This document shows, in pieces, positions 9,520-17,206 of a DNA stretch of 64,000 bases (position 1 is its first letter; each line of letters begins with the position of its first letter). Origin of the DNA: CAWCTD01 sp963798455 (lineage in GTDB: Bacteria; Acidobacteriota; Terriglobia; Bryobacterales; Bryobacteraceae); NCBI GenBank assembly GCA_963798455.1, contig CAWCTD010000003.1:1-64000 (forward strand), given 5' to 3'. The position numbers and the translations under genes were made by a program. The notes beneath the pieces were generated by a model, which searched no databases, had not been told where the DNA came from, and saw nothing but the letters and a program-made list of their open reading frames with translations.

Positions 9520-9734
9520 GCGATCTTGGCCAGTAGAGAATCCTTCGCTTCCTCAAGCGCCAGGACTGCCATGTCACGCGTGACGGTGGGAAACTGCTGC
9601 AGAAACTCGCCCAAAGAATGGCCGCCCTCGAGGTAGTCGATCAGGTTCTTGAACGGAACTCGCGTGCCACGAAAGCAGGGCGTTCCGTTCATGAGATCGG
9701 GGTCGGTTACAATCACGGGCTCAAGCATCGTCAC
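9516..9734 (-). CDS. DUF433 family antitoxin-like protein
   Basis: A 72-residue protein with the DUF433 signature: VTDPDLMNGTPCFRGTRVPFKNLIDYLEGGHSLGEFLQQFP. These small helix-turn-helix-like proteins are predicted antitoxins of DUF5615/PIN toxins. It overlaps the downstream toxin gene by four bases (ATGA), the usual order for this pair. The module lies between the two copies of a 135-bp direct repeat. Confidence 0.85.
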   Translation of the reverse strand: MTMLEPVIVTDPDLMNGTPCFRGTRVPFKNLIDYLEGGHSLGEFLQQFPTVTRDMAVLALEEAKDSLLAKIA

Positions 9735-9843
9735 TTCTTACTATACCGCCGAGTTCCGGGCTATCGCGGGTCCACTTTCCCCTGCACCGTGCCACACTGA
9801 CGACCGGACTTGAGGCTGCCTTGTGTCTTGGGACGATGCTGCG

Positions 9844-9888
9844 TTGGGCGTTGGCGCGGTTGGCGTCGATTTGTTTTTGGGAGGCCAT
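9844..9888 (-). pseudogene. Truncated 5' remnant of an STGPKTPEGKA-family gene
   Basis: The start codon at 9888 and residues MASQKQIDANRANAQ are identical to the intact gene at 8341-9027. Similarity then stops. The open frame continues through unrelated sequence to a stop at 9721, overlapping the DUF433 start, and does not look like a real product. Confidence 0.8.
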
Positions 9889-9978
9889 AAAGGGGGATGA
9901 CTCCTTGGGGGATTAGCGCGGCGGGATCGCGCCTTGATGGTAGCAGGAGGCTCTTGGCCCGTAGCCCGTGGCTCGTGG
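9844..9978. repeat. 135-bp direct repeat, copy 2
   Basis: Second copy of the segment at 8983-9117. Only the first about 15 codons of the STGPKTPEGKA gene are present before homology is lost, so this is the duplicated or orphaned end of a recombination or insertion event. Confidence 0.9.
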
Positions 9979-10002
9979 AAAGGGGTTCAGGAGGAAGGGA
10001 AT

Positions 10003-10542
10003 TTACGATTGGGGGAATTGGTGATTTGTGATTTCGTGATTTGGTGATTTGGGGAGCGGGCAGAGCGGGATGAGATCGGCGGGCGTGTGGAGCACCGTAA
10101 CCGGCCGCATGTTCCGGATGGCCGCGATGCGCCAACCATCCGGGGAACGGTTGAATAAGAATGTGGTCCACATCCGCCGGGTCTGGCCACCGGAAAGTCG
10201 GCTGATTTCGTATCGTCCGTCGGCGACCGCCACATCAGGAGAGATGAACCTGATCGACTCGACGGCGATAGTTCGAGTGCCACCCGTGTTCTGTGAGCTC
10301 GCCAGGGTGCCGCGAACAACCGCCTCGCGTCCCTTCCGCCATTCGCCAGACGATACGAGTTGGTCGGCGTCGGCTGTGAAGAGAGCCTCGATTGCGCGGG
10401 CGTCCGATTGTTGGCGCGCATCGACATACTTGTTCACAACTCCGCGGATGGCGGTCTCATCCTCGCCGCGATGCACAGCCGTCTGGGCGGCCAATGACAG
10501 CACGGCCGTGATGCAAGTGGAAATGGTCAGCAGCATGCGCAT
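10003..10542 (-). CDS. Secreted SnoaL/NTF2-like protein (SgcJ/EcaC family)
   Basis: The start at 10542 is chosen because GGAGGT lies six bases upstream and it opens a clean signal peptide (MRMLLTISTCITAVLSLAAQ). The mature part fits the SgcJ/EcaC NTF2 fold: DETAIRGVVNKYVDARQQSDARAIEALFTADADQLVSSGEWRKGREAVV, then TFLFNRSPDGWRIAAIRNM. Such proteins bind small hydrophobic ligands or catalyse simple isomerisations; no substrate is evident. The C-terminal LPKSPNHEITNHQF tail is encoded by octamer repeat DNA and is probably not functional. Confidence 0.8.
   Translation of the reverse strand: MRMLLTISTCITAVLSLAAQTAVHRGEDETAIRGVVNKYVDARQQSDARAIEALFTADADQLVSSGEWRKGREAVVRGTLASSQNTGGTRTIAVESIRFISPDVAVADGRYEISRLSGGQTRRMWTTFLFNRSPDGWRIAAIRNMRPVTVLHTPADLIPLCPLPKSPNHEITNHQFPQS
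10017..10058. repeat. GATTTGGT/GATTTGTG octamer repeat
   Basis: Imperfect tandem GATTTGTG, GATTTCGT and GATTTGGT units. Like the array at 8467-8510 it lies at the 3' end of a minus-strand gene and supplies an S-P-N-H-E-I-type tail. Confidence 0.7.
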
Positions 10543-10587
10543 TTGGGACCTCCGGGAATGGCTGGGTTCAGCGTGTTTCACGGACAA

Positions 10588-11045
10588 TCGGAGTGGCCCT
10601 TTGGTCGCGGTGTTGTTGGGCTGGGCGGTGGCGGGCGAGAGGGTTACCTATCGCCCGCATCCGGAATGCGCCAGGGCCTCTCTGGGAAGGAGGCCGCCGT
10701 CGAAGATCCATCTTCGCGACACGCCCGCGGTGGCGGGCCTGACTCCGTGGGGAGTAGATCCCGCCGAAATGCAGGGCAGGGAGGTGCGACCGATCTGTTG
10801 GCTTTTCTCGTCCCCTGTCGTTCGGTTCAGGGACGGGGACTTGCGGGGAGTTTGGGTGTCCACTTCCGCGGAATGGGCGTGACATGGACTTCACGGCAGC
10901 CGATCTGCAGGCGCGGTAGACTTGGAGGTCGTTTCTGCGGGCCTTCGGGTTTTCTTGTGCAGGTGGATTGTCTGCATGTGCCTGAAAGCGCGAGCAATTG
11001 TGAGATGCCATTGTGTGATGCCAAGCCGATGGTATTCTCAAATTG
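10588..11045. other. Non-coding stretch, no gene recognised
   Basis: No convincing coding frame. The only structure seen is an 8-bp perfect inverted repeat, GCGGGCGA at 10631-10638 and TCGCCCGC at 10651-10658 with a 12-base loop. Confidence 0.5.
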
Positions 11046-11357
11046 ATGTACCTCCCCTCGGCGGTCACAAAACAACATGAGATCGATGCGGCCGTCAGTC
11101 AGGTTGTGGCGGAGTTGGCGCCGGATGTGGTGCGTATTCGTTACGACGTTGGCGAGGACTGGAGCGGCCAATGGGCAATCTTCTTTCGGATTGTGTTGAC
11201 CGATGAGGCTGCGAAGCGACGGCTGCGCGACGTTGCTACGAAGGTTGTCTGGGGACTGGCGAGTCGGTTGGACTTTCCCGGCATGGGAGTCTTTCCCTAC
11301 CACAATTTCAGAAGCGTATCCGAACAGGCCACGTTGCAGGAAGAGGCGTGGGCATAG
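11046..11357 (+). CDS. HEPN-associated small protein of unknown function
   Basis: A 103-residue soluble protein starting at the ATG of 11046 (a TTG lies directly before it). The core reads VVRIRYDVGEDWSGQWAIFFRIVLTDEAAKRRLRDVATKVVWGLASRLD. It ends three bases before the HEPN gene start, so the two are translationally linked. Genes of this kind are seen beside HEPN genes in other bacteria (recollection, not checked). No nucleotidyltransferase motif (GSxxR) is present, so it is not a MNT antitoxin. It may be the partner or antidote of the HEPN protein. Confidence 0.65.
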   Translation: MYLPSAVTKQHEIDAAVSQVVAELAPDVVRIRYDVGEDWSGQWAIFFRIVLTDEAAKRRLRDVATKVVWGLASRLDFPGMGVFPYHNFRSVSEQATLQEEAWA

Positions 11358-11360
11358 CAC

Positions 11361-11828
11361 ATGGCGCTATGCGATGACCTTCTCGATGATGCGCGGCACT
11401 TGGCGCTCAAGGGGTCTTCGGAAACCCGCCCTTCGTGTATGCGCCGCGCGATTTCGACAGCGTACTATGCGGTCTTTCACATGATTGTCGATGATTTCGT
11501 TGAGCACTGGCCTTTTGCAGATCAGCGAGCGCGGCTCGGCAGGATGTTCACACATCAGAGGATGAGAGACACCCCGGTCAAATTCAAAGACCCAAAGAAG
11601 CCAACGAACGTGGAGACCGATCTCAAGGACATCGTGAGGGCGCTCGGTCAGCTCCAAAAAGATCGGCACAGAGCCGACTACGATCCGAGTTGGAAGATTG
11701 TCGATACTGACGTTCAGGACGCTATTACCTCAGCAGCCGATATCTTCACGAGGTGGCAGGCGATTCGGAATGAAGAGGCTGTGCAGAATCACCTGCTATC
11801 GATGTTCGGAGCTAAAACGGAAGATTGA
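11361..11828 (+). CDS. HEPN-domain protein
   Basis: A 155-residue helical protein. MRRAISTAYYAVFHMIVDDFVE is the N-terminal helix signature of the UPF0332/HEPN family. The later KDRHRADYDPSW matches the position of the Rx4-6H-type active segment of HEPN RNases, although the spacing is not canonical. HEPN proteins are RNA-binding or RNase components of toxin-antitoxin and abortive-infection systems. It sits three bases behind the 103-residue gene and next to other defence-like genes. Confidence 0.8.
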   Translation: MALCDDLLDDARHLALKGSSETRPSCMRRAISTAYYAVFHMIVDDFVEHWPFADQRARLGRMFTHQRMRDTPVKFKDPKKPTNVETDLKDIVRALGQLQKDRHRADYDPSWKIVDTDVQDAITSAADIFTRWQAIRNEEAVQNHLLSMFGAKTED

Positions 11829-12218
11829 GCAGGCTTCGGAGTTGTCAAACGCGAACGCGTTTCTTCACTCCTATTGACAAATTCAAGCCGCCGTTCGCTC
11901 CTTCGTTGTGGGAAACGCCGTCCCCGTGAGCTACATGAGCGTGTAGTGGCCACCCCGCAGAATGAGAACGACGCCCGTCGCCTCTCAGTCACAGGGAAGC
12001 GTCGGGCGTTACGCGTCCACATGACAAGCGGAAAGCACTCGGATGGCGGTTCGAATAGGCATGATAGGGATCGCTCCTATTCGCGCTCGATGCGCAACCA
12101 TTCGGTTCACAGCCACTATCATGAGTCGATCTTAGCAGCTTGGCTGTCAACAAAAGCTGTTCGCAGAATGGCCGCACTATAGTGGAAACTGTAGTGACCC
12201 AAGCTGAGAGTTTGGGGT
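11829..12218. other. Non-coding stretch between the HEPN and LRAT-like genes
   Basis: No gene recognised. An 8-bp inverted repeat CGAATAGG (12052-12059) / CCTATTCG (12076-12083) and a CACTATAGTG palindrome near 12173 are visible. Either could act in termination between the two convergent genes. Confidence 0.4.
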
Positions 12219-12575
12219 CTATGTCAGCCACGGATTCCGGGGGAGTCCCGCGATGAAATCGGTGGTCTGGTGGCAGTTCATGTCCCACCAGGATACGTCC
12301 ATGATCTGCTCCGCGCGCGCGAAACGCCGGTATGACTCCTGAAGTGACTCTGTCGGATGCACAACGCGCATTAGGCCCCCGTCCGCAAGGATGTCTTCCA
12401 GCCTGCCGGGGCGGAACACGTCTCCGGGTCCGGCGACATGGGCGATTACACCATCGAAGCCAATGAGAACGCGGTGTTCGATGATTGAACCCGGCTCGGT
12501 CCTCCCGAGGATATCGCCGGGCCGGACTGACAGGCCCGCTATCTGGAACGTCGGAAGGCCCGTTCGGATGTACAT
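12219..12575 (-). CDS. Small LRAT/NlpC-P60-like papain-fold hydrolase
   Basis: A 118-residue protein if started at MYIRTGLPTF (12575); an upstream ATG at 12602 would add nine residues. IIEHRVLIGFDGVIAHVAGPGD carries the candidate catalytic histidine and WWDMNCHQTTDFIAG the candidate cysteine, in the His-then-Cys order of the circularly permuted LRAT-like branch (compare the NCEHF motif). Members hydrolyse or transfer acyl/peptide groups. It lacks a signal peptide. It is divergent from the PH-nuclease gene with about 200 bases between, so the two may share a regulatory region. Confidence 0.65.
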   Translation of the reverse strand: MYIRTGLPTFQIAGLSVRPGDILGRTEPGSIIEHRVLIGFDGVIAHVAGPGDVFRPGRLEDILADGGLMRVVHPTESLQESYRRFARAEQIMDVSWWDMNCHQTTDFIAGLPRNPWLT

Positions 12576-12773
12576 AATACTCAGATTATATCGTGCGGGC
12601 ACGGGGGCGCGCTGCTGCCTGAAAACAGGGAGGCCCAGCCACGTTTGTGCCGGGGGCGCAGGTTGCGCGCTGCGGGTTGTGCGGCCAGTAGGGGGACCTG
12701 TGCGGGCTGGCTGTCGCGCCGTGCCTTCGGCTATGTTTTATGATAGGTCTTCCAAGGGTTGTACAATCGCGCT

Positions 12774-14291
12774 ATGGCCACAAGCAACAGGTTTTGGCTC
12801 AAGCCCAGCATGGGCCATGCAGACCGGATAATGTGGTATCTCGGATGGGAACCGCGCGTCCTGAGCATCGCGACGTTGGTACTGGCCGTTACAGGCTGGC
12901 TCCTCTTGGCCAGCCCGTTTGGATTGCTGCTTGGCACCATCGTGCTGATACTCCGCTGGAAGACCGCCACGCTGATTAACGGCACCTACCAAGAACGCAT
13001 CCCTGAAGCTGAGTCTCTGGTGAAGCAGGAGGGCGCGGGCAGGCTCGGTGTCCAACTGTCGGACTCTGAAGTTCACGTCATAACTTCGGGCCGGGGCACG
13101 GCTCCGTTCGGCGTCAAGGCGAAACCAGAATATGACATCACCGTAGTCTACATCGCAGACGTGTTTTTTGCGATCTACGCCGGGGCGTCCTTCCGGTTAG
13201 CGAAGTTTGAAATAGAGCTGCCCGCGAAAGGCGAAGAGATCTACTTCCGCCACGTGAGTGCCATCAACTACCAGGACCCACTCATTGAAGTCGTACTGGG
13301 GAATGGGCGAACAACGCGGCAGTTCAAAGTAGGGTCTGTCGGTGAGACAAATGTGCTCGAAACCTTGCGAACGAAATTAAGGTCCGCGTCTCAACCCGCG
13401 CGGCGTGCCGTTGCATCGGCACCTTCGGATGCTCCAATTCCGCAAGGGTCCACCCTTGCGCCATTGGCCGCTATCGATGCACCAAACTCGGGGCAGATGG
13501 AAGAGACCGCAACGGGGGAAGAAGAGCAACGGTACTGCTATCTACGGTTCAGCCGACTGATGCAACTGTACCATGACCCCGTTGTGTTAGACGCCCTTAT
13601 CGAACAGCTTGAGGTTCCCGGAAAAGCCTCAGTGTTCAAGCGACTGACGGAGTGCGAAAAGCAAGAGGCGATTGAAACGCAGATGGATCATTTCCGCCGC
13701 ACGCCCACTTCGGTGTGGCACGGAGTCCCGGCATACGAAGTGCTGGCAGCTTCGATATGGCGTGCACAAGACATGTTTCTGCCGCGTCGCTTGGTGCGCG
13801 AAATCTTCGCACGGGTTTCCCAAGAGGAAGACTTGCTGCATCCGGTATCGAGGTGGCTGCTGAACCGTGGCTTTGAACCCTACATGGAGGTTACTCTGGG
13901 ACGGCGCAGAATAGATGTGCTTGGATACAGGGCTTCGGGCATCGGCCATTCAGCATCGTTGACAGCCGTTGAGCTTAAGAACGACGATATCCAGTTTGCA
14001 CGCGGCATTGACCAAATGGGCACCTTCGCAGAATACGCGCACACGGTCTACCTTGCCTGCACCCCCGCCTTTTGCGCGGAGTACCTTGACCGAAATGCGG
14101 AGTCCAGGGGCGTCAACCACTGGGACCCCGGTGTGCTCGGAAGAAAGCTGAGCGCGGGCGGCTTCGGCTTGCTCATCGTGGAGAGAGACACGGTATTCGA
14201 GGTACTCAAGCCACTGGAGCGCACCCCGTCCAGTTCCAACGTCGCCACCGTCGTGAACGGTCTCTCATCTGTCAGACGTGTGGAGTGCTGA
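12774..14291 (+). CDS. Membrane-anchored bacterial PH-like domain fused to a PD-(D/E)xK nuclease
   Basis: A 505-residue protein. Residues 10-60 contain two hydrophobic segments (IATLVLAVTGWLLLASPFGLLLGTIVLIL). Residues 70-195 look like a bacterial PH/YcxB-type domain (ISFRH-like EIYFRHVSAINYQ, then IEVVLGNGRTTRQFKV). A linker is followed by a helical stretch and a C-terminal restriction-endonuclease-like core: E372 in YMEVTLG, D381 in RRRIDVLGYR and E400-x-K402 in TAVELKND, then YAHTVYLACTP. The active-site set is complete, so a DNase is likely. Base composition looks less GC-rich than the flanks. The domain assignments are by motif only; I recognise no named family. Confidence 0.7.
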   Translation: MATSNRFWLKPSMGHADRIMWYLGWEPRVLSIATLVLAVTGWLLLASPFGLLLGTIVLILRWKTATLINGTYQERIPEAESLVKQEGAGRLGVQLSDSEVHVITSGRGTAPFGVKAKPEYDITVVYIADVFFAIYAGASFRLAKFEIELPAKGEEIYFRHVSAINYQDPLIEVVLGNGRTTRQFKVGSVGETNVLETLRTKLRSASQPARRAVASAPSDAPIPQGSTLAPLAAIDAPNSGQMEETATGEEEQRYCYLRFSRLMQLYHDPVVLDALIEQLEVPGKASVFKRLTECEKQEAIETQMDHFRRTPTSVWHGVPAYEVLAASIWRAQDMFLPRRLVREIFARVSQEEDLLHPVSRWLLNRGFEPYMEVTLGRRRIDVLGYRASGIGHSASLTAVELKNDDIQFARGIDQMGTFAEYAHTVYLACTPAFCAEYLDRNAESRGVNHWDPGVLGRKLSAGGFGLLIVERDTVFEVLKPLERTPSSSNVATVVNGLSSVRRVEC

Positions 14292-14428
14292 TGCCTTGCG
14301 GTGTGTGCGGCACAACTGGTCGCAATGCGCGACAGCGCAGGGAATCGTTTCACCCTGGGCCTCATCCGTTCGGCTTCCTGACTCCTCGGACGTGCGACAC
14401 TGAGCGCGGGGCTGACCTCACGTGGCGT

Positions 14429-15214
14429 TCAAGGTTGGCCTTCTCTTAGAAATCCCCCAAGTGCGCTCCTTGTCCTTTCAGCACTCGGCTTTATAGCTTC
14501 CAGTATGGCTGTGCGGAAAGCTTCCTCAAAAGTCGGAGGCAGAGCGGGGACGCCGAGTCCTTGAAATAGACCTTTGAAAACTCCGAGCATCTCGGTCGCA
14601 CGGTCTTCTGGGTTCCGATCCGCAACCAGGTATCGCACCAAGCTCACCAGTTCCCGAAGCATCTGCTTTTCGGATTTTGGCTGTGGCACGTCATCGACTG
14701 TCGGAGCTTCGGACAGCTTGTCGGCGAGGGTAGGCCACCAAAGCTCGAACGTATCATCGAGCTGACGTTGTTCCAAGGCGTCCGAACCTAAGCCCCTGTT
14801 GATCGTAGTCACAAGATGCTTTGTGCCACCTTTGTCGGCTACGGCGGCTTGAAACATCCCGAGGGGAAATTCAAGTTCCGCCGGCTCCAGACCAAACAGG
14901 TACGGACAGACCCGAGAGGGTTCCAAAGCCTTACCCAAGGCCCCAGCCTCGAATTGCAGCCAAGGCGCAGCTTGATTCTCTGGGGTGACGCAAACGATTC
15001 CGAAATCGGCCCTCTCTAGTTGGCGCGCAACTTCGGTGGCCCAACGTGATCCAGCATCGAGGTCCCGCTCTGACATCCAAGGCTCGAGCACCTGTATCAC
15101 GTTCGGTAGCCAAGCACGCAGGGCGATGGCCACGTGCTTGCTACGCGGTTTGGACCAGCTAATGAAGATCAGTCGACGCGGGCGGTCTGAGGCCACTGAG
15201 GACGAGCCTAGCAC
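14429..15214 (-). CDS. TIR-domain protein, candidate NAD-cleaving defence effector
   Basis: A 261-residue soluble protein. Residues 12-100 are a TIR domain: RLIFISWSKPRSKHVAIALRAWL (first strand and helix), then SERDLDAGSRWATEVARQLERADFGIVCVTPEN, and WLQFEAGAL, whose glutamate occupies the NADase catalytic position. The rest is helical and ends with a Phe/Ala-rich segment (FEEAFRTAILEAIKPSAERTRSALGGFL), possibly an oligomerisation or sensing region. It is convergent with the PH-nuclease gene, 137 bases apart. Related TIR proteins act in abortive infection; whether this one does is inference from its neighbours. Confidence 0.8.
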   Translation of the reverse strand: MLGSSSVASDRPRRLIFISWSKPRSKHVAIALRAWLPNVIQVLEPWMSERDLDAGSRWATEVARQLERADFGIVCVTPENQAAPWLQFEAGALGKALEPSRVCPYLFGLEPAELEFPLGMFQAAVADKGGTKHLVTTINRGLGSDALEQRQLDDTFELWWPTLADKLSEAPTVDDVPQPKSEKQMLRELVSLVRYLVADRNPEDRATEMLGVFKGLFQGLGVPALPPTFEEAFRTAILEAIKPSAERTRSALGGFLREGQP

Positions 15215-15591
15215 ACAAGAATGTGAGATAGGTACCGCATCGAATCGCGTTTGTGCCTCTTGTGAAGCGCCTTCCCTGTATCGAAGCGGCCAATCCCCTC
15301 AAGCGAGCGTCACCTGGCCGTATAGTCGACCCGTAGATGTGCCGCAACCGTCCAAACTCCCGAGATACGGCGGTCACGGCAGTTGGCAAGCCCAATACAA
15401 CCATTTGGCTGCGTAATCGGCTTCCCTCAGCCTGGGCCTCTTGGTTTCTCACGCGGCTCGCCGGCGACGACTACGCCGTTGTTGCCTCGCCGCCTCCGGC
15501 TTCCGATCCCGCATCTCCGGCGCAACGTGACATCCACACACGAAGGGGCTCCCCGCAACCCAGAGAGCCCCGAATCACATTCATGCCACTG
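15215..15591. other. Non-coding stretch with a terminator-like hairpin
   Basis: No gene recognised. The only clear structure is the hairpin at 15545-15571, listed separately. Confidence 0.4.
15545..15571 (-). terminator. Candidate terminator hairpin after the WxxGxW lipoprotein gene
   Basis: GGGGCTC at 15545-15551 pairs perfectly with GAGCCCC at 15565-15571 around a 13-base loop, 21 bases beyond the minus-strand stop codon. No T-run follows, so intrinsic termination is only plausible. Confidence 0.4.
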
Positions 15592-15876
15592 TTAACGCCA
15601 GTACCCCTCCACCCACACGTATCCGCCCCGGCGGGGCGCCCGATAGCCCGGCACCCAGACCTGGCCGGGGCGAGGCGGCTTCATCCAGCGTCCCTCGACC
15701 CTCCTGTAGCGGTCTCCGGTCCACCGGTCATAGCCGGGAACCCAGACGCGCCCCGCGTGGGAACGATCCACCATCGGTGCTCGCGGGGGACCGTAGCGGC
15801 CGAAGCCTCGCGCCGCACACCCCACCATCGTGGAGAGCGCCAGAGCAAATATGACGATACCGAGCAGTCTCTTCAT
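15592..15876 (-). CDS. Small WVPGYW-repeat lipoprotein (BcpO-like)
   Basis: A 94-residue lipoprotein starting at 15876 behind a GGAGG site. The leader MKRLLGIVIFALALSTMVGC ends in a lipobox (MVGC). The mature part repeats the aromatic motif WVPGYDRWTGDRYRRVEGRW and QVWVPGYRAPRRGGYVWVEGYW, the YxWxxGxW pattern of small envelope proteins often annotated BcpO-related. Function unknown; it should be anchored to a membrane facing the periplasm. Confidence 0.8.
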   Translation of the reverse strand: MKRLLGIVIFALALSTMVGCAARGFGRYGPPRAPMVDRSHAGRVWVPGYDRWTGDRYRRVEGRWMKPPRPGQVWVPGYRAPRRGGYVWVEGYWR

Positions 15877-16430
15877 GGCCAGCCTCCGTTGGGTCCTAAC
15901 TGGACTCGCCCCCTCTACGGGCACTTGTTCTGCCAGACGCGAACCCGTTGATAATCCAGGCCGGGCAACACCGCGCCAAGCCGCCCTCGGTGGCCCAAAA
16001 TCACCATGCCGCTGGTTTTCGACCAAGGTCCATGCGCCGCTTGGCCTCCAGCGGGTGGGCCAGCTTGAACACGAGATCTCGACGGTCCGCTCTCTCAGGT
16101 TTGACCGAATCCTGGGAAATCCACTGGAGTCGTCCGCCGGGCGGAGGCGGGCTTGCGACCCCAGCCTGGACCAGTCGATGGGGAGACTACCCTTACACGC
16201 CGCTCTCACTGGATCACTACCTGCTCTTCCACGGCTGGCCGGGACGACCCCGAAACGGAAGCCGGGCCCTGGTTGTGGAGGAGTGGCCGACCATCCTAGC
16301 AGAACCGGCGAGACCCCACCTTCACGGATAGGGGGTTAGTCGCGGCACCCGGCGATCTGTAGTATTGAGAGGAGGTGACGAGCGAGATCCGTGCAGTCCA
16401 TGGCAGGCTCGTCAGAGGCCAAACAAGCAC
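15877..16430. other. Non-coding stretch upstream of the Dph6-like gene
   Basis: About 550 bases without a convincing gene; open frames here lack any family signature. A purine-rich GAGAGGAGGTGA run at about 16368-16379 looks like a ribosome site but has no matching downstream frame other than the Dph6-like gene some 50 bases on. Confidence 0.4.
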
Positions 16431-17087
16431 ATGAAACGCGTGGCTGTGTCGTGGAGCAGCGGCAAGGACAGCGCCTGGGCGCTGCACCTCTTGAAGCAAA
16501 CACGCGGCGTTGAGGTCACAGCGCTGATCACGACCTTCAACTGTGCGCATGATCGCGTTGCCATGCATGCGGTCCGGCGGCGGCTAGTTGAGGAACAGGC
16601 CGGGCGCGCCGGCCTTCCGCTGTGGTCCGTAGAACTCCCATGGCCGTGCTCGAACAGCGTTTACGAAGATCTGATGGCGGGCGTTTGCCGCCGCGCTGTA
16701 GCTGAAGGCGCCATCGCCATCGCTTTCGGCGACCTCTTTCTTCGCGACATCCGCGAATACCGTGAGCGCCAACTTCAGGGCTCCGGCCTCGAACCTCTTT
16801 TCCCGCTCTGGGAGCTTCCTACCGGCGAACTCGCCGTCCGCATGATCCGCTCCGGATTGAAAGCGAAGGTGACCTGCATCGACCCCAAGAAGCTGGACCG
16901 CGCCTGTGCCGGCCGCGACTTCGACTTCTCTTTCCTCTCCGATTTGCCCCCCACTGCAGATCCGTGCGGCGAGAACGGAGAATTTCACACCTTTGTGTAC
17001 GGCGGCCCGATGTTTTCGGGCGCCATCCATGTTCAGGCGGGCGAGATTGTAGAGCGTGAAGGCTTCCTCTTCGCCGACGTCCTTTAA
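16431..17087 (+). CDS. Dph6-like ATP pyrophosphatase (diphthine-ammonia-ligase family)
   Basis: A 218-residue protein of the adenine-nucleotide alpha-hydrolase fold. The PP-loop is SWSSGKDSAWALH at residues 7-19, and GENGEFHTFVYGGPMF near residue 180 is the C-terminal signature of the diphthine-ammonia-ligase (ATP_bind_4, MJ0570) family. The eukaryotic enzyme amidates diphthine on EF-2; bacteria lack that substrate, so the bacterial role is unknown. The start at 16431 places the PP-loop at the N-terminus as expected. It is followed by the PAP2 gene after about 120 bases. Confidence 0.85.
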   Translation: MKRVAVSWSSGKDSAWALHLLKQTRGVEVTALITTFNCAHDRVAMHAVRRRLVEEQAGRAGLPLWSVELPWPCSNSVYEDLMAGVCRRAVAEGAIAIAFGDLFLRDIREYRERQLQGSGLEPLFPLWELPTGELAVRMIRSGLKAKVTCIDPKKLDRACAGRDFDFSFLSDLPPTADPCGENGEFHTFVYGGPMFSGAIHVQAGEIVEREGFLFADVL

Positions 17088-17206
17088 GAGGGTTCGCGGG
17101 CCAACCGGAGTGCCCGGCAAGGGAAAAAGGCCATCTGCGATATACTCTCATCCAAGCGGCTGAGTCTGGATGGAGAGTGCGGCGTTCAATTAGAGAGAGG
17201 GCTTTT

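Noticed and set aside
10568..11068. 166-codon minus-strand frame
   Set aside because: Arg/Pro/His-rich translation with no motif; overlaps the SnoaL-like gene start in another frame.
12045..12090. tRNA-like GGTTCGAATAGG segment
   Set aside because: No acceptor stem, D-arm or anticodon arm can be built around it; only an 8-bp inverted repeat remains.
15830..16339. 169-codon plus-strand frame upstream of the Dph6-like gene
   Set aside because: Low-complexity Pro/Arg/Ser composition, partly antisense to the lipoprotein gene, no ribosome site or family signature.
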